Shown: positions 1 to 6,573 of the stretch, piece by piece | Position numbering within the stretch: position 1 is the stretch's first letter | Layout of the letters: each line of letters starts with the position of its first letter | Origin: JBEIHX01 sp044375455 | GTDB lineage: Bacteria; Pseudomonadota; Alphaproteobacteria; Caulobacterales; Aquidulcibacteraceae | Reading direction: 5' to 3' | Assembly: GCA_044375455.1 (NCBI GenBank) | Contig: JBILMQ010000200.1 | Coordinates: 1-6,602, forward strand | DNA length: 6,602 nucleotides | Translations under genes and position numbers: made by a program | The notes under the pieces: model-generated | What the model was told of the DNA's origin: nothing | Database searches by the model: none | Seen by the model: only the letters and a program-made list of their open reading frames with translations

Positions 1-105
1 CCTGAGGTCCGCACGCCTGAGGTCTGCACGCCTGAGGTCTGCACGCCTCAGTTCCTCAGTCTGGAGGTCGGCCGGCAGGACGTCGGCGCGCAGAAGGTCG
101 GACCG
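1..105. repeat. Seven tandem 15-bp units (pentapeptide-coding array)
   Basis: Units begin at 1, 16, 31, 46, 61, 76 and 91. Units 2 and 3 are identical (CCTGAGGTCTGCACG) and unit 1 differs by one base. Units 4 to 7 are progressively diverged but keep the 15-bp register and mostly the core GTC at positions 7-9. The periodicity stops at 105, and the next 15 bases do not fit. The period is a multiple of three, so all frames stay in register; the minus frame gives the recognised pentapeptide pattern. Near-identity of the left three units suggests recent duplication or conversion there. Confidence 0.85.
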
Positions 106-159
106 GTGCGACTGAGGTGCGCCGTGGCGGGCGAGGGTCCTCTGGTCCTGATGGTCCAT
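1..159 (-). CDS. Pentapeptide-repeat protein, partial (runs off the left edge)
   Basis: On the minus strand, reading from about 105 down to 1, the frame encodes consecutive five-residue units: RSDLL, RADVL, PADLQ, TEELR, then RADLR three times. This is the A(D/N)Lxx pattern of pentapeptide-repeat proteins, which fold into a right-handed quadrilateral beta-helix. Their functions vary (DNA mimicry, scaffolding, mostly unknown), so I infer no specific role. The only start in this frame is the ATG at 159-157; a stop lies at 183-181. Residues between that Met and the first repeat (MDHQDQRTLARHGAPQSH) look unlike a normal leader and are antisense to the conserved hydrolase core, and only a weak GGGAAAG-like ribosome site precedes the ATG. 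The start is therefore uncertain. The gene may instead be a fragment whose 5' end was lost. The repeat reading is firm; whether an intact gene exists depends on sequence left of the window. Confidence 0.5.
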   Translation of the reverse strand, partial: MDHQDQRTLARHGAPQSHRSDLLRADVLPADLQTEELRRADLRRADLRRADLR

Positions 160-1089
160 GGCTTTCCCGAGTCCTGGTATTCATGGCGCCACCAGATCAC
201 GCCAATCGCCGAGGCCGGGTATATGGCCTGTGCGATCGACGTGCGCGGTTATGGCGGATCCGACAGTCCGTTTCCGGTTGCATGCTATGACATGGAAACC
301 CTGGTTGGCGACGTGGTTGGCGTCAAACAGGCCCTGTCTCCCCACCGCCCCGCCGTGCTGATCGGTCACGACTGGGGCGCGCCCATCGTCTGGAACAGCG
401 CGCTCGCCCACCCGCAGCTGTTCTGCGCGGTGGCCGGCCTGTCGGTCCCGTATTTGGGCGTTCCGCAACGCAGTTTCGATGACGTCATGGACGAGATGTT
501 CACCCGGCGCGGCCGGTTTTTTTACCAGGTCTATTTCCAGGAGCGACGCGCCGAAATAGACCTCGACGCTGACCCGCGCGGGTTTCTGCGCCGGTTTCTG
601 TATGCGATTTCCGGTGACGCGCCCGCCGGATCATGGCCGACCAACAAGACGCCAGCGGCCAAACTGACGGATGGTCTCATTGACCCGGAGCCCTTCCCGG
701 GGTGGCTGTCGCCGGTCGATCTCAATGTGTATGTCGCCCAGTTCGAGCGGTCGGGCTTTCGCGGCGGCCTCAACAGGTATCGCAATCACAGGCGCGACTT
801 TGACTGGTTGCAGGCCTTCAAGGATCGCCGCATCGAGCAGCCGTCCTTGATGATCGCGGGCGACCGCGACCCTGCCTATGCCATGCTGGGCGGGGCGGAC
901 CCAATCCCTGTCATGCGTCGCTTCGCACCAAACCTTCAGGGCGTCCATATCTTGCCTGGGTGCGGTCACTGGACCCAGCAGGAGCGCCCCGCCGAGGTCA
1001 CGTGTGCTCTCCTGCAGTGGCTGTCAGGCCTCGGGTTCGCGCGGGCGCCGGCGGCGTCGGTTCAGGCCCCGTTCAGCCAGATCCGCTAG
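106..1089 (+). CDS. Alpha/beta hydrolase, soluble epoxide hydrolase family
   Basis: Probably a cytoplasmic hydrolase that opens epoxides to vicinal diols; the substrate cannot be told from sequence. The family pattern is complete. HGFP (residues 18-21) forms the oxyanion-hole loop. GHDWG places the nucleophile at Asp89. Lid tyrosines are Tyr143 (in QVYFQE) and Tyr225 (in GFRGGLNRYRN), which activate the epoxide oxygen. The acid is probably Asp255 (AGDRDP) and the base His288 (GCGHW). An Asp nucleophile and two lid Tyr separate it from Ser esterases; a haloalkane dehalogenase is less likely because of the paired tyrosines. The GTG at 106 is the first start in the window, but no ribosome site precedes it. 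Relatives usually carry about 15-20 more N-terminal residues. The frame is open back to base 1, through DNA that reads as pentapeptide repeats on the other strand, so the true start may lie upstream or the 5' end may have been replaced. The lipoprotein follows by 38 bp. Confidence 0.88.
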   Translation: MRLRCAVAGEGPLVLMVHGFPESWYSWRHQITPIAEAGYMACAIDVRGYGGSDSPFPVACYDMETLVGDVVGVKQALSPHRPAVLIGHDWGAPIVWNSALAHPQLFCAVAGLSVPYLGVPQRSFDDVMDEMFTRRGRFFYQVYFQERRAEIDLDADPRGFLRRFLYAISGDAPAGSWPTNKTPAAKLTDGLIDPEPFPGWLSPVDLNVYVAQFERSGFRGGLNRYRNHRRDFDWLQAFKDRRIEQPSLMIAGDRDPAYAMLGGADPIPVMRRFAPNLQGVHILPGCGHWTQQERPAEVTCALLQWLSGLGFARAPAASVQAPFSQIR

Positions 1090-1116
1090 TTCTGACGCGC
1101 GGTCGACGACCCGAGC

Positions 1117-1121
1117 AGGAG
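1117..1121 (+). promoter_or_regulatory. Ribosome binding site of the lipoprotein gene
   Basis: AGGAG lies 6 bases before the ATG at 1128. It decides the start, because the same frame is open from about 960 inside the hydrolase gene. It favours 1128 over the longer reading and over the out-of-frame ATG at 1123. Confidence 0.75.
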
Positions 1122-1127
1122 CATGGA

Positions 1128-1694
1128 ATGCTGACCCGGTCTTTTGATGCAGTCCCTTTCACGACATCCCCTCTGCGCACGGCTGGTCTGCAGGCCTCCC
1201 GCGACGCCGGTCACTCTGCGTCACTGCGCGCCGTGCTGCTTGCGGTGGCGCTGGTGATGGGCCTCGCCGGGTGTGCGAGCGGTCTTGGCGCGAATGACTA
1301 CGAGCGTGGCCAGGTCGGTTCGGTCTCGCGTGTGGAGGAAGGCGTGGTCCTCGCGGCGCGCGCTATCATGATTGAGGGTCGCGAGGGCGTTCTGGGCGCT
1401 GCGGCTGGCGCGACGATTGGCGGTATCGCCGGATCTGAAATGGGCGGCGGCGACAAGGCGCAAACAGCCGGCGCGGTCGTCGGGGCTGTCGCAGGCGGGG
1501 TTCTTGGACGCCAGATCGAACGCGGCGCAACGCGCAAACCCGGGTTTGCCTACACTGTCCGCCTGAAGTCGGGCCAGCTTGTCACCGTCACGCAGGGCGG
1601 GGACGTGGCGATTGCGGTCGGCGCGCCCGTCTTCGTTGAATACGGCGCGCGCGCCCGGGTCATTCCGCAAACGACGAGCCCGCCGCCCGGCTGA
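1128..1694 (+). CDS. SlyB-like glycine-zipper outer-membrane lipoprotein
   Basis: A 188-residue lipoprotein precursor. A hydrophobic segment (about residues 34-46) ends in the lipobox LAGC, putting the lipidated cysteine at Cys49. The next residue is Ala, not the Asp inner-membrane retention signal, so outer-membrane sorting is expected. The mature part is about 140 residues. It has the order of the SlyB / 17-kDa surface antigen family: a short beta-rich stretch, a Gly/Ala-rich glycine zipper (about 87-129, with GAAAGATIGGIAG and GAVVGAVAGGVLG) predicted to insert in the membrane as a hairpin, then a C-terminal beta-rich domain (YTVRLKSGQLVTVTQ ... VFVEYG). In other bacteria SlyB supports outer-membrane integrity and is tied to the PhoPQ stress response; the same role here is inference. 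The leader before the hydrophobic core is long (about 33 residues) for a lipoprotein, but AGGAG supports this start. It ends in a Pro-rich tail (TTSPPPG). It may share a transcript with the upstream hydrolase. Confidence 0.85.
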   Translation: MLTRSFDAVPFTTSPLRTAGLQASRDAGHSASLRAVLLAVALVMGLAGCASGLGANDYERGQVGSVSRVEEGVVLAARAIMIEGREGVLGAAAGATIGGIAGSEMGGGDKAQTAGAVVGAVAGGVLGRQIERGATRKPGFAYTVRLKSGQLVTVTQGGDVAIAVGAPVFVEYGARARVIPQTTSPPPG

Positions 1695-1776
1695 TCCGAC
1701 CGGTCGCCGCCGCCGGCCTGTGCAGCGCCCTTCCGTGCGGGCGTCGCCCGCGCGCCGTTCAAACGGGCTGCCCGGG

Positions 1777-1800
1777 GCCCGGATAAGTTTCGGTCCGGGC
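1777..1800. other. Inverted repeat, 7-bp GC-rich stem
   Basis: GCCCGGA (1777-1783) and TCCGGGC (1794-1800) are perfectly complementary around a 10-base AT-rich loop. It lies 82 bp past the lipoprotein stop, so it could help end or protect that transcript. It lacks a downstream T-run and is not a standard intrinsic terminator. Confidence 0.45.
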
Positions 1801-1891
1801 GACTTGGCCCCCGCGGCTTGGATCGCTGCAAGACTGCCGCGCCGCCGCAACGGTTCCGGTCAGCACCTGCGATCCCGCTGGCGGTCCTGCC

Positions 1892-1910
1892 GGCCCGGAT
1901 CAGCCGGGCC
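1892..1910. other. Inverted repeat at the edge of the minisatellite
   Basis: GGCCCGG (1892-1898) pairs perfectly with CCGGGCC (1904-1910) around the 5-base loop ATCAG. The right arm lies in the first 14-bp repeat unit and the left arm just before it. The stem is strong in DNA or RNA, but no T-run follows. Confidence 0.5.
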
Positions 1911-1995
1911 TGATCAGCCGGGCCTGATCAGCCGGGTCTGATCAGCCGAGCCCGCCAGGACGGGTCTGCCAGGACGGGTCTGCCAGGACGGGTCT
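1898..1995. repeat. Composite 14-bp minisatellite (4 + 3 units)
   Basis: Seven head-to-tail 14-bp units share one register. Type A occurs four times (1898-1953): GATCAGCCGGGCCT twice, then GATCAGCCGGGTCT, then GATCAGCCGAGCCC. Type B (1954-1995) is GCCAGGACGGGTCT three times, identical. Types A and B agree at 9 of 14 positions, chiefly the right half. The 14 bases before the array (1884-1897) match type A at 9 of 14, so a decayed unit may precede it. A 14-bp period is not a multiple of three, which argues against coding. Confidence 0.9.
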
Positions 1996-2096
1996 CCCGG
2001 TAAATCCACATCGCCAGACCATGATCAGGACGCGCCGCCGTCCCGACTCACGGGCGGGCAGGACAAGCACACGCCGACCGCCCCCGCGGACGACGC

Positions 2097-2342
2097 TCAG
2101 TGCACGCTGACCGGCTCCATGTCATGCGCGCGGGCGGCGGCGAATGCAGCCTCCCGCGAATCCAGCACCGCCAGCCGATCGCCGGCTTCATCGTGGACAG
2201 CGTACCAGATGGCGTTTGGGTCCAGCTTGAACGGCAGGGAGGCCGCGCCGCCGGGAATGTCCTTCACGATGTCGCTCGCCCGTGCCGGGCGAACGTAGAC
2301 GACGCGCACAGAGGTCGTTGATTCGTCGGTAGTGGCGGTCAT
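2097..2342 (-). CDS. DUF1150-family small protein
   Basis: An 81-residue protein that matches, from memory, the alphaproteobacterial DUF1150 family. It has YVRP near the N-terminus (residues 16-19), a middle IWYAVHDEAGDRLAVL strand pair, and the highly characteristic C-terminal block AFAAARAHDMEPVSVH, which ends the protein. Function is unknown. It is short, with no signal peptide or membrane segment, so it is likely cytosolic. In many Alphaproteobacteria the gene sits next to a small heat-shock protein (Hsp20) gene, suggesting a link to protein quality control; no Hsp20 gene is visible here. The ATG at 2342 is preceded by AGAAGG with 9 bases between. Length is normal for the family. The gene converges on the lipoprotein gene, and upstream of it on the same strand lies the decayed EAL gene. 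Confidence 0.85.
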   Translation of the reverse strand: MTATTDESTTSVRVVYVRPARASDIVKDIPGGAASLPFKLDPNAIWYAVHDEAGDRLAVLDSREAAFAAARAHDMEPVSVH

Positions 2343-2351
2343 GGCCTAACA

Positions 2352-2357
2352 CCTTCT
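2352..2357 (-). promoter_or_regulatory. Probable ribosome binding site of the DUF1150 gene
   Basis: AGAAGG on the minus strand ends 9 bases before the ATG at 2342. This is slightly long spacing but the best match nearby. No convincing -35/-10 or heat-shock promoter could be picked out in 2358-2535. Confidence 0.5.
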
Positions 2358-2535
2358 GACTGGCGTCCCGCGCGAGCGGCGACACGGCGTATGCAGCTTG
2401 CAGATCACGCACGAACCCGGACAAATTCAGCCCTTCGCGCGTCACCTGCGGACCCCGCCGACCATCGGCCGGAGCGCGGCGCACGCCTGTTTCTACAGAT
2501 GGGCACGCCCGCGCAGAGCGCAAGGCCGTGGACGA

Positions 2536-3213
2536 TCAGACGCCGGGCTGCGCGATGGCGCGCTGCGCGACAGTCGGCTGAGACCCGCCCGGCGGGGCGG
2601 CGACCGCCGTCGGCGCAACGGGTCGCCCGAACCCTGAGCCCTGCAGGCCATGCACCCTGGCGGCCTGCAGGACTGCGGGGGTGCGCCGGGGGGCCGCGCC
2701 CTGTGCGATGACTTCCGGGCTGTGCGCCCGGCCGGTCGCCACGACCGCATACATGATCACCACGACGTCGTTGCTTTGGCCGAGATTTGCATCAACGTCG
2801 CAGTCGTTCTTCAGCATGTCGAGCGCAGGGCGCCCGAGGCAGAGCAGAGTGGACAGGCCTGCGCCGAAGTCATCAGGGGCCCGGCGCATGCCCGGCCTGC
2901 GCAGCGCCGTCAGGATGCTGTCACGGTCCTTGTCCACGATGGCGGTTCGCCGCACCTGGATGGTCAGCCGTCCGGGCCGCACCCGCACCCTGGAAGGCAA
3001 CGGCTCATAGTGTCCGAAATTGCCGGTTGGCGGGGATTTCTGGCGGATATTCAGGGTCGACAGAGTGATGGACGCCCGGATAGGTCAGTCCAACGCTTGC
3101 CGCAGCGCCGGCGCGCCAAAGCCGCCACGCCTGCGCCCCTGCGTCCGGGATGACTGACGATCGGCCGGTGGGCGAGACCAAGCCCGTTGGCCCCAGGCGC
3201 ACAGATGCAAACC
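2536..3213 (-). pseudogene. Decayed EAL domain (cyclic-di-GMP phosphodiesterase remnant)
   Basis: Minus-strand reading gives a collinear but eroded EAL domain. From the right: GFASVRLGPTGLVSP (3213-3169) matches the signature region G-EALVRW-HP-GLVSP with the EAL triplet lost. QAWRLWRAG follows in the same frame. Near 3079-3096 the frame must shift to continue as IRASITLSTLNI (consensus xVNLSxxxx, Asn replaced by Thr). Then come LTIQVRRTAIVDKDRD (consensus LEITE, acids lost), APDDFGAGLSTL (DDFG intact, 2874-2857), MLKND (consensus LKID), EVIAQGAA (consensus VVAEGVE, both Glu lost) and LQGSGFGRPVAP (consensus QGYxFxRPxP, Gln kept). The last frame runs open from 3084 to a TGA at 2536. Loss of most Mg2+ ligands plus a frameshift and shortened loops means no phosphodiesterase activity. 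An active gene would hydrolyse cyclic-di-GMP. The 154-codon open stretch (from a TTG at 3000) could still be translated, but I see no ribosome site. Any GGDEF or sensor part upstream is unrecognisable. Confidence 0.72.
2640..2671. repeat. 10-bp perfect inverted repeat inside the EAL remnant
   Basis: CCTGCAGGCC (2640-2649) and GGCCTGCAGG (2662-2671) are perfect complements around a 12-base spacer. Each arm contains the self-palindromic CCTGCAGG, which raises the chance of coincidence. It covers the codons between the conserved Q-G and the AxG region of the decayed domain. Confidence 0.5.
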
Positions 3214-3663
3214 CGCGCTCACGCGGGGTCGCGGCTGCGTAGCGGGTGGATCTCGCGGCTGGCCGTCCATTCGCCTGGGGCAACGCTCCGCAACTCGAGT
3301 GTGGAGGGCATTGGGACACCGGTGCTGAAGTTGCTTCTGGATCATCCCGGCGGGACCTAGGACCCGCGCGACCCATGGCGGGGCATGCATCCACGTCGGG
3401 AGATTCTGTTCAGGGTCGTCTGCGGCGCGCCTTCCGCCGTCATCGACTGATCGGAAACGGTCTGCACCGGGTGCTTAACTGTCGGTTCAAACAGGATCAG
3501 TCGCGGCGCAGGACAGGGTATGGGGCTCACATCATGGGCCCTGCACGCTCTGTCGCACGCAACTCCGTCCGCTCAATGGCCGACAAGAAAACGCTCGAGC
3601 ACAAAGGAGAAAGGCGCTCACCAAGTGCAGTCGTCTCGAACCCATTCCGGGGTCGCTCGTCCG
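3214..3663. other. No supportable gene
   Basis: About 450 bp between the recognisable EAL remnant and the stop of the histidine kinase. Frames on both strands are open in places but show no family match, no ribosome site at a plausible start and no consistent similarity. It may hold further decayed sequence of the EAL gene (a GGDEF or linker region), but I could not align any motif. Bases 3580-3615 are A-rich compared with their surroundings and include AAAGGAGAAAGG on the plus strand, with no plausible start at the right spacing. An 8-bp palindrome GCTCGAGC lies within the minus-strand 3' flank of the kinase gene, without the loop of a terminator. Confidence 0.6.
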
Positions 3664-6573
3664 TTAACCTGGCGTGTGAGCCCTCTCCTGAAGCGCCGGG
3701 GGCCGGGCCTCCAGCAATGCCCCATCGGCCCTGCCATGCGGTGAGTTTGGCGCCGCCGCCGGCCTGTCGGGCGTCAAACATGCCGTCAAGCAGGCATTCG
3801 ACCGGTCATAGAGCGCGCGCAGAGTCTTGATGTCCGCCGCCGCCACATGCCCTGATCCGGCCCGCACGCTGCGCTCGATTGCACCGGCTGCGTCCGCTGT
3901 GGCCTGGGCGCCGATGCTCAGGCTCATGGACTTCAGCGCATGCGCTGCGCGCGCCGCCGTCTCCCGATCGCCTGCCTGTGTCGCCGCCGCCAGGGTATCG
4001 ATCGCTTGCGGCGCATTTTCCCGATAGAGAGCCAGCACGCGTGCGACGAATTCCGTGCGGCCGCCGGCCGCCATTCGTCGCAGCTGTTCAGTCACCTCAG
4101 GGTTGAGCAGATCTCCTGGGCTGGGGGCGCCGACTGAGGCGCTTGCAGCTGGCGCGGGCTCCGGCACAGACGCAGCAGCCGCGCCCGGTGCGGCGGGCGC
4201 CTGCCCCGGAATTTGTGCGTCGGCGTGTGGGCAGGCCTGCGGGGACGCAGGCCCATCCGAGTGTTCGTGCAGTGCGGCAGGCAGATGGCGCGACAGCGCC
4301 GCTGCGAGCGCCTCCAGCGTGAACGGTTTGGACAGCAAGCCGTCCATCCCGGCTTCGCGCCAGGCGTCGGCCCCCGCGCCAAGCACGTGCGCTGTCAGCG
4401 CCAGGATCGGCAGCCGTGATCTGCCGGCCTCGCGCGCGCGGATTTCGCGCGCGGCGGCGAAGCCGTCGAGCACCGGCATGCTCGCATCCATCAAGACAAG
4501 GTCGAAATCTTCGACTGCGGTTATGTCGACCGCCTGGCGCCCGTCGCTGACCATGCGCGGCGCGACGCCGAACTGGCACAGCGCCTCGCGCGCCACTTCC
4601 AGATTGACCGGACTGTCATCCGCCACGAGCACGCGCGCGCGCGGAAAGACAACCGTCCCCGGGGCCGGACCCGCCTGCGCCAGATCGACTGCGGCGAGGT
4701 CCTGACCGGCGGCGAGGCGCGCCAGCAGGCCCTCGACGTCGTCGCGCCGCAGCGGCGCCGACAGCGCGCGTGCAGCACGCCTGGCCGCCACCATGGTGTC
4801 CGCCAGGCCGTCGCCCAGCGGCGCCACGGCGACCGTGTATGCGCTGGCCTGGCCGGCAGGCCGGTGCTCGAGCAGGCCCGCCTCGGCGACGATCAGCCGC
4901 GCGTCGTTTGCCTCGGCCAGATCCGGATCTGCGATGGGAGATAAGCCCGCCGCGCTGATCATGCGCGCAAGGGCCGTTTCCGCATTCCGCCCGCTCAGTG
5001 CGAGAACCGCCACGCCGCCCCCCGGGATCCGCGGCCAGGAGGCCGGCTCTAGGATCCGGATGGGCAGGCTGATGACGAAGGTCGATCCCTTTCCGACTGT
5101 GCTTGACACCGTGATGGCGCCGCGCATCGCCTCGATCAGACGGCGGCTTATCGTCAGCCCCAGACCAGTGCCGCCGAATCGACGGGTTGTGGTCTGATCA
5201 GCCTGGCTGAAGGCCTGGAACACGCTCGCCAGTTTGTCTGCCGGGATGCCGACGCCTGTGTCGCGCACCAGAATGCGCAGGCGCTCCGCCCCGTCCGGCT
5301 CAACGCGCAGCGTCACTGCGCCTTGCTCGGTGAACTTCAAGGCGTTGGAGACGAGGTTGGACACAACCTGTCCCAGTCGGACCGGATCACCGGCGATCCG
5401 GCGCGGCGTTTTGGGGTCGGTAAAGGCGACCAGTTCAACGCCCTTCTCGCGCGCGCGCTCGGCGAACAGCGCGACGACGTCATCGGCGAGGGCGGCGAGA
5501 TCAACTGCCCCGTCCTCCAGCGTCAGCTTTCCAGCCTCAATCTTGGACAGATCCAGAATGTCGTTGATGATCGCCAGCAGGTTGCGCCCGGAGCGGACGA
5601 TAACGTCCGCATACCGGCGATGCTTGACGGCGAGCCCGCTGCGCGCCAGCAGTTCAGCCATCACCATCACGCCGTTCATGGGGGTGCGGATTTCATGGCT
5701 CATGGTCGCCAGGAAATCCGATTTGGCCGCGTTTGCTGCCTCCGCAGCCTCCTTGGCGGCGCGGAAATCCTCGGTGCGGGCGGCCACCTGGTGCTCCAGT
5801 GTGCGCACATGGGCCTCAATGCGGGCGTCGCGTTCGGCGATCTCGCCCAGCATTGCATTGAACCCCTCCACGAGGATGGCTACTTCGCCGTCGCTGCGTG
5901 TCGAGACCGGGCTTGCATAGTCATGGTCTGCCTGGATCCGCTGCATGGCTGCGGTCAGATCCTGGATGGGGCGTGTGATGCTGCGCTGCAGCCGCCGGGC
6001 GACCAGCAGGCCGATCGCCAGCGCCACGCCCCCGGCGAGACCGGTCATGGCCAGGGTGTTCCACAGGCGGGCGGCAAGGTTTTCCGCCCGGCGCATCACC
6101 ACCACCCGACCGAGGGTGTCGCCGCGCCGGATGACTGGTGCGTGCGCCGTCAGGGTTTGGGTGGTGATCAACTCGTGAAGCGACCATGTGTCAACCGGGC
6201 GCGCCGTGTGCAGATCCGTTTCGAGGCGCGCGCCCAGACCCATCTCCGACAAAACCCGCCCATCCGGCGTTTCGATGCCGGCATAGACGACGCCGGGCGT
6301 GCGGCTGACGGCGCGCAGGAGCGTCTGGGCCGCCGCGACGTCTGCGCCGGCCACCGGCTCCGCGGCGGCGGTGGACAGGATGTCCGCCGTCTGCTGCAGC
6401 GCCGCATACTGCGTGCTGACGAACCGACGGCTCTCCTGCCAGACCGCCATCCCGGTCACCACGATCGTGGCGGCGCCCACCGAGGCGATCGTCAGCAAGG
6501 TGAGCTTGCGGCTGATCGAGCCGCGCCGCACCGGTCCGGGGCGCGCTTCTCTGGATCTTGCCACGTCCGTCAT
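3664..6573 (-). CDS. Hybrid sensor histidine kinase (HAMP-HisKA-HATPase-REC-REC-HPt)
   Basis: A 969-residue inner-membrane kinase with its own phosphorelay. Domains in order: TM1 (about 24-44); periplasmic sensor (about 46-168), which resembles CHASE8-type domains (ADILSTAAAEP ... GVVYAGIETPDGRVL); TM2 (172-192); HAMP (about 190-245); coiled coil; HisKA with phospho-acceptor His293 in MSHEIRTP; HATPase with N box around Asn410, DTGVGIP (438-444) and GGTGLGL (467-473). A receiver-like region (about 518-625) lacks the acidic pair and phospho-Asp. A true receiver (about 645-765) follows, with Asp652/653, phospho-Asp696, Thr727 and Lys749. An Ala/Pro-rich linker (770-820) leads to HPt (about 822-925) with His878 in AHALKS. 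The expected phosphate path is His293 to Asp696 to His878 to an outside regulator, as in BarA-type kinases. No regulator gene is in the window. The ATG at 6573 is the first start in frame, though no Shine-Dalgarno precedes it; the frame is open to the right edge. The last 40 residues are a Pro-rich, non-conserved tail. Signal unknown. Confidence 0.93.
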   Translation of the reverse strand: MTDVARSREARPGPVRRGSISRKLTLLTIASVGAATIVVTGMAVWQESRRFVSTQYAALQQTADILSTAAAEPVAGADVAAAQTLLRAVSRTPGVVYAGIETPDGRVLSEMGLGARLETDLHTARPVDTWSLHELITTQTLTAHAPVIRRGDTLGRVVVMRRAENLAARLWNTLAMTGLAGGVALAIGLLVARRLQRSITRPIQDLTAAMQRIQADHDYASPVSTRSDGEVAILVEGFNAMLGEIAERDARIEAHVRTLEHQVAARTEDFRAAKEAAEAANAAKSDFLATMSHEIRTPMNGVMVMAELLARSGLAVKHRRYADVIVRSGRNLLAIINDILDLSKIEAGKLTLEDGAVDLAALADDVVALFAERAREKGVELVAFTDPKTPRRIAGDPVRLGQVVSNLVSNALKFTEQGAVTLRVEPDGAERLRILVRDTGVGIPADKLASVFQAFSQADQTTTRRFGGTGLGLTISRRLIEAMRGAITVSSTVGKGSTFVISLPIRILEPASWPRIPGGGVAVLALSGRNAETALARMISAAGLSPIADPDLAEANDARLIVAEAGLLEHRPAGQASAYTVAVAPLGDGLADTMVAARRAARALSAPLRRDDVEGLLARLAAGQDLAAVDLAQAGPAPGTVVFPRARVLVADDSPVNLEVAREALCQFGVAPRMVSDGRQAVDITAVEDFDLVLMDASMPVLDGFAAAREIRAREAGRSRLPILALTAHVLGAGADAWREAGMDGLLSKPFTLEALAAALSRHLPAALHEHSDGPASPQACPHADAQIPGQAPAAPGAAAASVPEPAPAASASVGAPSPGDLLNPEVTEQLRRMAAGGRTEFVARVLALYRENAPQAIDTLAAATQAGDRETAARAAHALKSMSLSIGAQATADAAGAIERSVRAGSGHVAAADIKTLRALYDRSNACLTACLTPDRPAAAPNSPHGRADGALLEARPPALQERAHTPG

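Larger units (their letters stand above)
1695..2096. other. Gap between convergent genes, with repeats and hairpins
   Basis: This 402-bp gap separates the plus-strand lipoprotein from the minus-strand DUF1150 gene. It holds two GC-rich inverted repeats (1777-1800, 1892-1910) and the 14-bp minisatellite (1898-1995). I find no ORF with a recognisable product or ribosome site on either strand. No hairpin is followed by a T-run in either direction, so no intrinsic terminator can be called, although both genes should end here. Confidence 0.7.

Noticed and set aside
1..105. CRISPR-like array at the left edge, and likewise at 1898-1995
   Set aside because: Both are head-to-tail repeats of 15 or 14 bp with no unique spacers and no cas genes, so they are tandem repeats.
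1221..1850. 209-codon open frame on the minus strand
   Set aside because: It is antisense to the lipoprotein and its 3' flank, Arg/Ala-rich from GC-biased codons, with no recognisable domain.
3005..3394. 129-codon minus-strand frame as an independent gene
   Set aside because: Only its C-terminal half resembles anything, namely the upstream part of the frameshifted EAL domain. It is treated as part of the pseudogene.
3475..3489. CtrA-like site TTAA-N7-TTCA
   Set aside because: It is one base off the full consensus, single, and not placed before any recognised gene start, so chance is likely.
3480..3500. tRNA T-arm-like GGTTCAAAC
   Set aside because: The flanking bases do not form a 5-bp T stem, and no acceptor, D or anticodon arms can be folded around it.
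3246..3830. 194-codon plus-strand frame, including an ATG at 3576 (MADKKTLEHKGERR)
   Set aside because: No ribosome site and no family resemblance, and the end runs antisense into the kinase coding region. The open frame is expected at this GC content.
4055..4705. 216-codon open frame on the plus strand within the kinase gene
   Set aside because: It is a Ser/Ala/Arg-rich shadow of the kinase receiver and linker codons. The kinase motifs on the minus strand are unambiguous.
5234..5920. 228-codon open frame on the plus strand
   Set aside because: It is a shadow of the HisKA/HATPase region, Ser/Arg-rich and without a family match.
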